Part shown: positions 12,072 through 25,300 of the stretch, piece after piece
Position numbering within the stretch: position 1 is the stretch's first letter
Layout: each line of letters begins with the position of its first letter
DNA from: Schistocephalus solidus
Taxonomy: Eukaryota > Platyhelminthes > Cestoda > Diphyllobothriidea > Diphyllobothriidae
Direction: 5' to 3'
Assembly (NCBI GenBank): GCA_017591395.1
Contig: WEDG01000184.1
Coordinates: 40,747 to 104,746, forward strand
DNA length: 64,000 nt
The notes under the pieces: model-generated
The model's database searches: none
The model's input: only the letters and a program-made list of their open reading frames with translations
Told to the model about the DNA's origin: nothing
Position numbers and translations under genes: made by a program

Positions 12072-15000
12072 TGGAAAATACGCATCCCAAGAAATATATT
12101 AAGAAGCAAAGAAATTTCTTTAGGAAACAATAGGTAACTTTATTATGTAAATTTTCGACGCTGGTACCCCAGGTCGTCGTCAGACAAGTGGTAAGTGTGC
12201 AAAAACAGTTCAAATTTAACACGTGCCGAAAAAATCGATATCGCTTAGTCATTCCTGCTAATTGTTGAGAAAATGGCCTCTAAAAATTCTCGGCCTTTCT
12301 TAGATGGACAGGAAGCAACAATGCGGGTTTTGTCCCAAGCAAATTTGTGTCCCGTTTCTAACGTATGCATGGCAACTTGAGACAAGTGGTCTCGCCTCCT
12401 TACTGCTAATTGATGTTCGTGTATGCGCGTTGAGGCTGACTTTCCTGTCTGTCCACAGTACACCGCATTGCAGCCATTTTCTCAGATAACTCATGCATCA
12501 ACCGACACATCGAATTAGACCATGTGTACGGCTACCTCAAAGAACGCGAGAAGAGACGAGAGCCAATCCAAATGGACATAACCCACAATAACAACAATTA
12601 GCAGGAATGACTAAGCGATATCGATTTTTTCGGCACGTGTTAAATTTGAACTGTTTTTGCACACTTACCACTTGTCTGACGACGACCTGGGGTACCAGCG
12701 TCGAAAATTTACATAATAAAGTTACCTATTGTTTCCAAAGAACGTCTTTGCTTCTTAATATATTTCTTGGGATGCGTATTTTCCAATTAATACGTATGAC
12801 TTACGATCGCGAAGTTTTGCTACAAGCTAGACGATGGGAAAAGTGTGCAATACGCGAAAATCTTACGCGGGAACAGTTATCTTTTTTACATCGATGCCGA
12901 AAAATGAAGATTTTGCCCAAGTCTATCCAAATTAAACCTGCCATAAGAACTACCCAAGGATATCAGATTGCAAATCGTTACGGACAAAGCATGCTCAGCG
13001 CGTTCATTTCAAATGCTCACTATAGACTACAGAAATTCCAAACTTCTAAAGAGCATTATATGCAGGTTTGTCGAGATAAACTTCATAGACACTTATTTAA
13101 ATCTCTAAATGAGACGATAACCTGTGTTGCCGACATTGAACGACAGAAGAAGAGAGAGGCTTTGGACAAGAAATGGATGACTATTTCCCATAGATTTTAC
13201 ACCAACCAACATCAGTCAACAAATGTTGTAAACTTGTCATCCAGAAGCCTCACAATAACCGAAGAACGAATACTTTCTAAAGGAATGAAATACAATCTTT
13301 CTGATTCAAAATACTTAGATTTCCTTGCGAATTTGGAGTCCATCATTTCAGCAGAATGTTTTACAGACGAGGAACGTTTCACAATACGGAATAGCACTGT
13401 AAATGCCTTAAAGAACCGAAATCCCTTTTCAACCCTATCACACGAAGAGAAGAAGGCATTAAAATCCTTAAAACCGATAAAAACATTGTCATCCTACCTG
13501 CAGACAAAGGAGGTTCAACAGCCATTTTGAACAAGGTGGAATACGATGAGAAGATGCTGTCGTTGTTACAAGATAGTTCAACTTATAAACCTCTTAAAAC
13601 GGATCCTACAAAAACGCAGAATTCAACTATTGAAAAGGTTTTAAAGCGTCTTACAGGGAAGAAGCAAATATCAGAAGATATTGCCAAGTCCCTAAGACAA
13701 ACTGAACCAACCATAGCTAAAAATCTACGGATTACCTAAGGTTCACAAAGCTGAAGTACCATTACGACCGATAGTATCATTGATTGGTGCACCCAATTAT
13801 AAAAATTTCTAAGTGGCTATTCCACATGTTACATCCATTGACAAGGGATTGTGAAACCTCTATCGAAAACTCTGTAGAATTTCTGAACAGATTGAGAGGA
13901 CTCCAGATTGCAGAAGATGAAATAATGGTATCTTTCGATGTTGTCTCTCTTTTCACATCCATACCAATAGATTTGGCAAGGCGATACACAGAAGAATTAT
14001 TGCAGTCTTATGACATGGATGTTTCTGTATCTGCCTTACTTGAACTCTTGGATCTATGCCTGGAAACGAATTTTTCCTTCTCACAAGGATACTACAAACA
14101 GCTAAAGGGAGCCCCTATGGGTTCACCCATCTCCGGATTCTTGGCTGAAGTAACTATGCAAAAGTTAGAAGCTACAGCCTTACCATTAGTTAACCCCAAA
14201 TTATGGGTACGCTACGTAGATGACACTTTTGTTATCGTTAAAAAAGATCAACTAGAAAGGCTGCATAGCATTATAAACTCAACGATACCAGGTATCACCT
14301 TCACGCTCGAAAGAGAAATTGACAGTAAACTCCCATTTCTTGACGTCCTCGTACAGCGAAAGACTGACGGGACATTTCAAACATCGGTTTACCGCAAAGA
14401 AGCTTATGCGGAAACTATCCTGCATTACCAGAGCAACCACCCTATTGCTCACAAGCGGAGTACTGTAAACAGCCTACTCAATCGAGCTAAAACACACTGT
14501 TCTGATAATGAACTCTACCAAAATGAACTCAGTTATTTATTCAAACTATTTGGCAGAAATGGTTATCCAAGAGAATTTATACGTCGATGCATGAGACGAC
14601 AGAAGTCAAAAGAAAAAGGAAAAGACAAGGAACTAGATTGTTCCGGTCAAGCGCCCAAATCGAAGAACTGGCGAACACTTCCGTACATCAAGAACGTGTC
14701 TGAACTCGTTGAAAGGCACCTGCGGAAACATCAAATCCAAGTGGCGCACAAACCAACGACTACACTACGAAATCAGCTTGTACACCCTAAGGATAGGGTT
14801 GGCTATTTAGATAAAAAAAGAAGTTGTTTACAAGATACCATGTAATAGCTGCAATGCGGTGTACTGTGGACAGACAGGAAAGTCAGCCTCAACGCGCATA
14901 CACGAACATCAATTAGCAGTAAGGAGGCGAGACCACTTGTCTCAAGTTGCCATGCATACGTTAGAAACGGGACACAAATTTGCTTGGGACAAAACCCGCA

Positions 15001-16278
15001 TTGTTGCTTCCTGTCCATCTAAGAAAGGCCGAGAATTTTTAGAGGCCATTTTCTCAGATAACTCATGCGTCAACCGACACATCGAATTAGACCATGTGTA
15101 CGGCTACCACAAAGAACGCGAGAAGAGACGAGAGCCAATCCAAATGGACATAACCCACAATAACAACAATTAGCAGGAATGACTAAGCGATATCGATTTT
15201 TTCGGCACGTGTTAAATTTGAACTGTTTTTGCACACTTACCACTTGTCTGACGACGACCTGGGGTACCAGCGTCGAAAATTTACATAATAAAGTTACCTA
15301 TTGTTTCCCAAAGAGGCAGTTTCCCGCCTCCTCAGATCGCTGGGGATCGGAATCGCCAATCGACCGGATTCAACCATTCGGAATCTAGTTATGAGACCTA
15401 AAGCCCCCCTTCCACGAGGTGAGACGTCAAACATCATATACCGGATCCAATGTGACTCCTGTGAAGTTAAATACGTCGGAGAGACAGGGAAGCGGTTGCA
15501 GACCCGTGTTACCGAACACGTGCGGGCAGTGATGAGAATGGACCCATTGTCCCTGGTGGCGGAACACTGTGCGAACTCTGGGCACACGTTCGCCTTCTAA
15601 AACGCCGAAATCCTGGGTCGAGGAAATGACCGCGTAACCAGGGAAACAATCGAAGCCTGGCACACGGAGCCTACGTCGATCAACCGTTGTGTCGCTTTTC
15701 TGGCAGCCTACCAGGCCCTCCGGGCGCAGCTCATCGAAAGTAAGAGCAAACACGGAATTAGGCCAAACGTGAATTCCACCGCGGGAGAACCTAGGACGGA
15801 TATGCACCTAACCACGCCACAATTAGGGGCCGACGAAGGCGCAGTCATGATTACCGCCGCATCAATTACTACCCCGACAGACGAGGAGACATGCCCTCAG
15901 AACACAAACATGACTATCGACCCAGGGCGCCAATTGAGGTCAATGCGGACCCAGACAATGACCGCCCCCCTCAACCAGAGACATGTCAACTGACAGCAAT
16001 TTCCTGTGTGTATGCCGGCAAAGAACGCCAAAGCCAATTAAAGACTCCCGCACCCCATCCTCCTATCGTGTACACTGTTAAGGTAAACCCGTCCAATCAA
16101 CGCTGTGTTACAAAAATGGCTATCACCCACTATGAATACTGTGAGACGCGGTACGATACTCACCTCCAACGATGGAAGCTTGTATGCTTTTAAAACGTCA
16201 GGACAATACACCTATAGTCCCTGAGATCGCCTTTTCTTCTCATTTTTGTCCGGGGACACGCATCTGCGCTTCTATCAG

Positions 16279-16338
<60 letters not shown>

Positions 16339-19300
16339 ATAAGGTGGATCCGACAAAGACAAGGGAGACCGGAATGGCCATTTCTGGCTTATTAGCCGTC
16401 ATCAGCCAGTCATACCCAATCCCAAGTGTGGCACACCTGGGATTCGAACCCGCGACCTTTGGTATTTGAGTCGAACGCTCTACCATTGAGCCACGGGCTC
16501 GTTGTTTTTGTCGGTTGTGATCGGGAATATGATGATAGTGTGGGGCTCACCGATCTGCTTAAGGAACATGCATGTTCCGTTGTGCCCTGGAGCTTAGACT
16601 AGAGCTCTCGCAGGCGGTCGCATAGCGACGTGTAGCATATGATGAAATGGAACCGACAAAGACAAGGGAGACCGGAATGGCCATTTCTGGCTTATTAGCC
16701 GCCATCAGCCAGTCATACCCAATCCCAAGTGTGGCACAAAATGTCTACTAATTTAGTGGTGAATTTATTTCAACTGTGATTTTATCAGGCAGCTGAGAAA
16801 AAAACTAATTAATCGTTGACATCCTGGCTTGCATACTAATCTTCTAATGAAAAGCAAATTTCAGAATATTAATCACCATTTCATGGGATAGGCCAGCTAC
16901 TGTACGTACGCGAACACCTATGAGGTAAACCGCCGGACGTCAGCGCATGTGCACCTTGTCCTTGGAAAGCAGCGCGTCTGGAAGGAGACTAAGGCAACAG
17001 CATTTTTTCAGTATAAACCAATCCTCGGGCATGTCATCACTATTTTGCGGGGCACTAACGGTCGTCGTTGCCTCGAGAGACAAACTATAAACGGTAAACG
17101 TGAATGCAAACATGAAAAGGGTTTTTTTAAGGCCCTCGGTTTCCGCCAGATTACGGACCATAAATCGTCTAATAGTTCTCATTGCTACGATACCGACCAG
17201 TCACTTGTCACGAAATCTTGTGAACACTGAAGGAATAAAGATAACTATACAGAAAATAGACTTTCCTACGAAGGCAAGGATGCAAGATTAACGCGAAAAA
17301 GTGGCTATGGCAGTAATTAACGGGCACGCCATGTCGCCTACACTATGCACTATGTACTAGCACTTGACGCAAATGTAGTCATGCAGCATTTGGCCGGCTT
17401 GCATGGGATTGTTTTGGGAAATGTCAGTATAGACGAGTCCCTCTTGTATAAGAGATGCAGACGCAATAGAAACTACTCCTAGATGGTATAGTTCATATCA
17501 CAGCACCATACTGCGGCACTGCAGTATCTTACGCAGCACTCAGGGTGTCAGTCCTAAGCTCTCCGAGACCTGAAAGTACCACCGCTTTGGTCTGCAACTG
17601 CTTGTCCGCCAGATAAAATTCACTTATTTGAGAGTTAGCGGAAGGCTGTCCCGCAAAGACTGGAATATAACCACCAACCACGCTGAAATGTGTGTTGCAA
17701 GGCTCTTACGTACTTTCATTGGGTGGATGTTTGCACCGGGTGGGAGAGGGGGGGTATCGACCTCCGAAATTATAATTTCGACAGTATTTTTACTGAATGA
17801 CATTACAGACAAAACAAGGGAGACTGGAATGAATATTTCTGGATTATTAGACATCATCAGCCAGCCATACCCAACCCCAGGTGGTGCCTTACCCGAAGAT
17901 CGAACCAGCGAACTGTTTATCCAAAGTCGGTGAGCACCTATCTATTTTCATAATAATGATTTTACTGCACTACCATGGTTAAGCCGACGTTCTATTATCT
18001 GCCCAGAAAATTATATATTTTAAAGGATGCTTAGTGGTATAAGAAAAATCAAATGCGGTACCTTTATAAGGCGGCACTTTTGGGTTTTACTTGATATACA
18101 TGACGAAATCCAGTCATAACGACGTAGGGTTGTGCGGGCAAGGTAAAATACTTCAACCGTCCAGGACCTAGTAGAAAACGCACAGGACAGGACAATGAGC
18201 CACTTGGCTCCATGGTTATGGTTTTAGGCTTCTAAATAATAGGTTGCGTGTTCGAGCCTCAGATTTTGCAACACCTGGGGTTAGGTATGGCTGGCTGACG
18301 ACAACTAATACGCCAGAAATGGTCACTCCAGTCTTCCTCGTCTGTCAGTAAAAGTACTATGTCTATATCACTAGCCACTGTGCGGCTGGTGGCGGGGCTC
18401 GAGAGTGAGCCAAAGGCACAGCGGGACAAGTGAGCCTCGTAACGCGATCAGTGAGCGGCCCTCTACCACAGTTTGGAGAGGTTCGTGTGAATATGAAATG
18501 ACGTTATCGGCGTTCAACACTCACCTTGGAGTGGTATGGGGGTTGTCTAGTTCACAGGATACAGTGCCGTCTGAAGAACGATTTCAGATGAAGTGGATAG
18601 ATTTCAACCTGGCCTCATTCCACCATGCACTACCTGTGGGCCCCCCAGGGGCTAGCAGCCAGCCTAATTGTAAGATCCATCTCTTCGTTGGTTGATCAGG
18701 GTCCCGTGAAAAGTGTCGAACCAGGATAAGCGAGCTAAAGGCGGACTCGGACTGTTAAGAAAAAAGATTTTGTGGTATGGTTCCACTAAGAATTCTGCAG
18801 ATGCATGGACGGAGAAGTCTCAATTGGGATTTATGAGGCGCCAGCTAAACCAGTCCACACCACGTGTAAACGAAGCAATGATTACTGAGACTACCGACTT
18901 ATGCATTCATGCATGAAGAAAACTACAGGGACTACGAAGGGGGTTATAGACTCTCCAGACCAGAGTCTGTTAATTCAAGGAGCAAATCCAAAGACCTGAC
19001 CGCGAATACCAAGATGAATAACTGGGCAGGGATAAAGTGGCACAGCACTGTAAATTCACAGCTGTCAGGCGGACAGCGAAGGTAGGGCGGGGGAGGAGGT
19101 GTGCGTTTACACTTTAGTCGCCTACCACTCACAAGGGCACATCAAATGAGCCACCCGACTGCGGTAGGTGAAAGGGAGGAAATTGGGTGGAAAACGGGGA
19201 GGCGGCGATACAACGGCCCGTAACAGGAGCGAAATTCCGCAACGGGCAGCACGTAGACAGACGGCAAGGCTTTCATTGAGGGTATAAGCTGAGTGTGGAT

Positions 19301-22300
19301 AGTAATTAGATGCACACAGACAGCGCAGACACTCAGGAAGTGTTGTTTTCCTAATACAGGTAGCCATCGGTGGTACTGTTAGAAGCTAGCTGGGTGAAGG
19401 GCGAACATGTGAGAAAATTTTGGTAATGGGACTGTGGGGAACAGGGTAATTATGTCAGTGGTAATAGTAGTAGTAGCGTTCAGAGCTGTTTATCTATATC
19501 GAATACCCCTCCACCCGGCGTGCCTCACGACTGAGCTACAAACACCGACGGGGGTAGAGGACTTGGTGTGGGCTACCGGAATTCAGTAAAATGAACGTCT
19601 GCCGGAGTTGGATGTGGGCTTCGCTTGATGAAAAAGAAACGGCAGCCGACATTTCGCGTCAATTTACGGCCTAGGAAAGCGCCAGGAGGTTCCCAATACA
19701 GCTAAAGACTGTCAGTGTTGTGCGAACGCTCAGTAGTTGCAGGGTTTAAGTCGCCCATCCATCTTTTTTCAGTGCAAGCCCACGATATGACAGAGGCGAG
19801 TGGGGGCTAGCAATTTTCTGGTCCGAATTTGCCGCTGTCAATAGACAGTGCCATCTGCTTTTGTCGGTTGCGATGCTGCCTATAGTTAGCGCTCCGTAGT
19901 CAGCTAAACGGTATCTGTTAAACCCTTGAAACGCTTTCCTAGCGTTCCCCTTTGGAGCATTTTTAATGCTCCAAGCAAAATCTCCGCAGGCCAGTGTGAT
20001 ATTTCATGGTGAACAAGATGCTCTTCCGAGTGGTTGTTTAAAAAACAACATGCTTACAAGCTGTGTCTTCCTGTGGTCGCGAGGAGGACTTTCGATGCTA
20101 GATTGTTCTCGCATTGATCTGGGCAGCCGGTATAGATTAGAGCACTACCGTATTCGTTTTCAGCTAATGCAAATATCCAAGAACTTGAGTCAGCTAAAGT
20201 GGCATACGGTAGGCTCTGATAGGAGTGTCTTCAGCTTCCGTTAGAAAGCGTTACCGCCTACCGTGCAACCACACGAGTTTGCCAGGCGCGCGCGGCGGAC
20301 TAATAAAAGTGTCGACGGCATTTGCCCTTCAAGAGCCCAGTTTAATGTTCTGCATAGGGTGCACAACGGTGAGAAAATCCAGCGCAAAGATGACTGTAGT
20401 CGGCTAATCGGCCAGATGGACTGTTTTCTGGGCCTTGCATTAGTTCTACCGTGTCGGCGGTAGTTTGCTGGGGCAAGGCTGATTGCAAACTAGTGGTTGG
20501 AAAGGGCGGTCTGCCAACGCTGTAAATTAAGACACACGAATTCTCAGAACCACAAAAGAACCCTTGCTAGATGTAGGCAATGCCAATTCGACTCGTATTA
20601 TGGAAAATAACGCATGGGAGAGACTGACATAGAGTTGAAACGATATGAAAATTTGAAAAAATGTACACCGAAAGGTTGAAACAATTTAGTGGTGGCTCCT
20701 TCGGTTCAATTGTACGAATTCTATTTTCCGAGCTAATAAGAGACCCTCTTATGTTATATAAGATGTACTTACCAAAGTTTATCACCGACTGACTGACAGG
20801 TTCGGACAGTGGGCAGGTGCAAGGAAAACGGAGTGAGGCCGATACTGGGGAATCTATCTCCGGGAACATCAGCGCTGTCCCTACCATACTAAATTTGACA
20901 CGCTGGAATCTATCGCGACGCGCGAACATGCGCAGCTATGGTTACCAGCTAACTGGATAACTTGATGCTCGTGATACGAATTTTCGATTGACAGGGAAAA
21001 TGAAAGTCAGGAACCTTCGTAAAGTTCCTTTTATGGGAGCCACAAATGGGATCATCGGAATTGGGTGACAGTCGGCTAGTTCACCGAACGAAAACGCATA
21101 TCTTCTGGGGTGTGGGAGAACCGCTGAGGAACCGAATACCTAGCCGTTGGGCTATATAACAGGAAAACACTGATGAAACGGGCGACAGGGTTTTTAGCTC
21201 GAAACCAAATTACGCATGTAGTGGAACTATTGGTATACAGAGGGTGCCCCTAGACAGGCTGCGTGGTAAATGCCCTGGAACAACACGAGGATCAAATCAG
21301 GGCACGGCAGGCGTTATTCAGGATGCGCTCTCATAACAAATGCGAACATGAGGGAGAGGCATGGTGGCACGCGTAGATGCAGGTTCACACTGCACCAGCT
21401 ACTCTTGTCATTTATGGCACTCTCACTCCGTGGGATCTGATTCAGGCATGCCGGCACGGTCAGGGGAGTCTTAGATCGCGCCAACCACCTGCGCCCGACC
21501 CCACCTCCGGTCTTCTTGACTCTGCCTTGACACCAAGGACAGGCGCGTGAGAGAAGAGAGCATGTGGTAAATGCAGTGCAAGTCTAATATCACTCAAAAC
21601 TAATCCACGCGCAAGTCAAGTCACCATCCCTGCACAACCATGCTGTGGAGTATACGGTGGACATCGTCGGAATACGACGGTCAAACTGTCGGTATATTGA
21701 GGACAGCTTGACCGCAGGGGCTGACAGCTTAACAGCCCCTCTACGCACGCCACACACAGACATGAATTTCCCCCAGCCCACGTGTAGCAAGCTAAAATAA
21801 GGGAAAGGCTCGGATCTCACTTAATTAAAAAATGTATAAAGGCTACGGTAGAAAGCCTTCGCAGTCTAACTCTCAGTTGCCACATCAGTCGGTAACTTTC
21901 CCAGCCATAAGACGTAGATCGTCACCATAGGCTTTAGCCTATCAGATTTATCATACTGGAGAAAGCGTCCATTTGTTGTGCGTATAGGATCGCCAGTATC
22001 GAACTAATTTTCTCTTTCCCTCATACATATAGCAATATCTCATCCAAGTCAAGCTGATTAGGAATAAGATTGGACGCAGGCGCAAAGTCGCCATCTACCG
22101 TGCACTATACAGGAACATGAATGATGTGATGTGTAATGATAGGTATCGCGTATAATCATACGATTGAGTAGGCTTATACGGGGAATATGTGTGTTTCTTT
22201 ATTCAGGTCGGCTGGGAATTGTGAGGGGGGTTGACGGAGATTTTTGCGTTTGAGCATGGGATAAAATAAGTCCGTGCGTTGAATATATGCGCGGGTACAT

Positions 22301-25300
22301 CGTGAGCGTGAAAGGCAGGTGTGACTGGGCTCCAAGCGCTGGCTTCCCTGACTTATTAGCCGTCATCAGCCAAGCATAACCAACTCCAGGTGTTGCGGTA
22401 CCTGAGGTTTAAACACACGACCTGTTAGAAGTCCAACGCTTCAACCCACTGTGTCCCGATTTCGTTTTCTTGCCGGTTTCAATCGGGAATAGTAACAATG
22501 GCAGATGGGCACTCAGCGATTGGTTAAGGGAGTCACTCGTACCGTTGTGCCTTAGGGCTCACTCGTAAATGCTATTCTGCCTATATTACGAGCCGCTACG
22601 GCTGTTGGCGGGGCGCTGGGGAGGGCCCAAGGCACAACGGAACGAGTGAGTCCTGTAACCGATTGGTCAGCGCCCATCTACCACTGGCTTCCCTGTCACG
22701 TTGTGATCGCTTCGCCCGTGTTAGAGCAGGTCAATGCGTAACTTAAATTTGATGTCGCAATGGGCTCAGTGTGAAGCTTTACGCATACTGCGGGTGTGTT
22801 CATTACACCCCGAGGAAGACGAAGAATGGAATGAGGCGAGATCATGGACCGAACAGCATTAATGCTGAGGTTTTCTCGTTACCAATATCACAGTGGTGAG
22901 GTGACGGTTTCTGCTGTTCTTCGGCCTCGTAGCTTAGGTCATACTATATCTACGTCCGAAGCACGAACTTTGACCTGTCTACTTGCCTTCTCCATGGCCG
23001 ATCGAAGCGGGAACGAGAAGACTTTCTTCTCTTCGCAGCCGTTGCTAAATTAGCCTGTCCGTTGGACCTCCAATCAGCAACAAGTGAACGGACCGACCAT
23101 CGCTGGGCGTACGAACTAAGTGCAGATTTTGGTCGAGTTGTTGAGCAGAAGTTCATGCCGTTCAAGTGGCCTCTGGTGGGCGTTCCTACCACCGTCTCTG
23201 CGAGCTTCAGGTGCTCAACCGGCCTGAATTTGCTAGCCAGCGTTATCAGCCTTGTCCGAAGTGTCTTGGGCGTTGCGTGCAGCGCTTGGTGGGCGGGCAA
23301 AGGTACATCGTTGAGTTAAATGTTCTAGTCGATGAATAACTCCTGGTTCTCTGCACGGCCGTCTTCTCAGTAGATTATCCTAACCTTGTCAAAAGCGAAA
23401 CTCCCTCTCTGCTGTCGTATGCGGCCATAAACAACAGATAGTTTATTCCCGCGGTTACTCGCCAGCTGGTGTTTAACCATTTCACCAACAGACCCCGCAA
23501 TGCAATTTCAACCTGACACGTCGTAGAGCGCTGCTGATTGTTCCTTTGTCGACAAGAGATACTTAGGCAACCGTGACTGCAGTCTGACGCGAGTACATCA
23601 TGAAGGACATAGGAGAGGCACGGAGCAGTGGGCAACTGACTCATCTCTGCGGAGGAGAAATTTCTACTGCGCTACAGGTTTATTCGTGTGTTACGTTTCT
23701 TGCAGCAGGATAAAAATAGGCCATCTGATCGGCACAATAATGTTATGCGGTCGAAAATGGTATCATGCCCAGTCGAGGAGGCGACAGATCACCATTCCAT
23801 CTTTAAGTCAGCTTGTGTTCATGCATTCTTGTGTGCGCCTGCCTGCCAGTCACACCAGCATAATCCGATTGGCACCAGTTACAGTCGATCGGTTAAATGA
23901 TCAACTGGTATGGGACCTTTGGGCGTTGCGCAAAGCGCCTGGTACAGTAGATTATCTATCTCATGAAATGTCAACCGGAATTCTGAAATGGGTTTTCCGT
24001 TCAAACAAATTACGTAAGTAGATTTGTCGTATTGATAATCATGCAGCCTAATCCGAAGATATGTCAGTCATGGTAGGATGCCGGCTTTTGAACGAGCTTA
24101 TTTCTGACCACCTGTAACAAGTATACTCTGCAAAAAATGGCTACCTTAGAAGTATGCAATTGATTTTCAATGGTCTTATTTATTCAAATATATTTTACAC
24201 AAAAAAAAACAAACAACAAACAGTAAATTACATCTTCTGCAAATTTTATATTCGAGGAAAGGGTATCTTTCGGTTTTAAAAAGTATCTTATCATGAGATT
24301 TTTAAAGACTTTGAAAAGTTCATCCAAAATACATGTTATCCATCAATTTATTAATTTTGCCTACAGTGTAGACAACAAGATCCAAATTAATTACAATATT
24401 TTATGAGATCTATCTGTCCTCTTCTTTATACCGTAGAGAAATTTTTGATTTTTCGTCACACAGAATGCTTACAGGATGTAGTTTTGAAACCTTTAATTCA
24501 ATTTTAACAGTCGGTAGAGTTCAAAATTATTTAGCAATTTAGAAATTCTTTAAACACTGAAATACACACTTACTTCCAGTATACAAATTCACGAGGACGT
24601 AATTTCTATCTAATTAGCAAAAGAAAGAATATTTTGTGCATCTTTCTATAAATATTTGAATTAATAAGAGCATTCAAAATCAACGAGAAAATTACATGCT
24701 ACGTAAGTATTCATTTTTTCACAGAGTATACTTTCTCCAGGCGATCAGAAAGCTCGTTTAAAAACCGGCATACTAACGTGACTGAAATATCCTGGGATTA
24801 GGCTTCATGAAAATTAATACGAAAAGCCTACTTAAGCAGGTTTTTTTGAATTGAAAACACATTTCAGAATTTCGGTTGACATTTAATGAGATAGGTAATC
24901 TACTGTACATAGTTGAGTCAAATGTGCTAGTGGATGAATAACTCCTGGCTCCCTGCACGGCCGTCTTTTCAGTGGTCCGGTAGATTACGCTAGTATTCTC
25001 AAATGCGAAACTTCGTCTCTGATGTCGTATGCGGCCATAGACAACAGATAGTTTATTCTCGCGGTTACCGGCAAGCTGGTTAACCATTTCACCGAGAGAA
25101 CTCGCACTGCAATTTCGACCTGACACGCTGTAGACTGCTGTTGATTGCTCCTTTGTCAGCGAGACGTACTTGAACATCCGTGACTGCAGTCTGACGCGAG
25201 TAAATCATGAAGGACAGAGGAGAGGCACATAGCAGTGGGCATCTGACTCATCTCTGTGGAGGAGAACTTTCTACTGCGCTACTGGTTTACTCGTTTGACG

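Larger units (their letters stand above)
12473..15308 (+). mobile_element. Penelope-like retroelement with terminal repeats
   Basis: Two direct terminal repeats of about 265 bp (12473-12738 and 15045-15308), nearly identical, enclose a body coding a Penelope-type reverse transcriptase followed by a GIY-YIG endonuclease. The repeats are Penelope-style pseudo-LTRs and not retroviral LTRs: they lack TG...CA ends and the 3' one overlaps the end of the ORF. The near identity of the two repeats and of the inverted partial copy indicates a fairly recent insertion, although the ORF is already broken. Class and order are clear from the protein; the exact outer ends are uncertain by a few bases. Confidence 0.85.

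Noticed and set aside
12473..15308. LTR retrotransposon or retroviral relic
   Set aside because: No gag, protease, RNase H or integrase; YVDD reverse transcriptase joined to GIY-YIG and pLTR structure identify a Penelope-like element.
16347..16625. Possible genuine tRNA gene with perfect box A and box B
   Set aside because: The same head occurs in many copies attached to a common non-tRNA body, so it is a SINE.
22844..23319. Overlapping open frames on both strands just before the 0.6 kb direct repeat
   Set aside because: No recognisable domain, no splice support and no continuation in copy 2 of the repeat; left unannotated.
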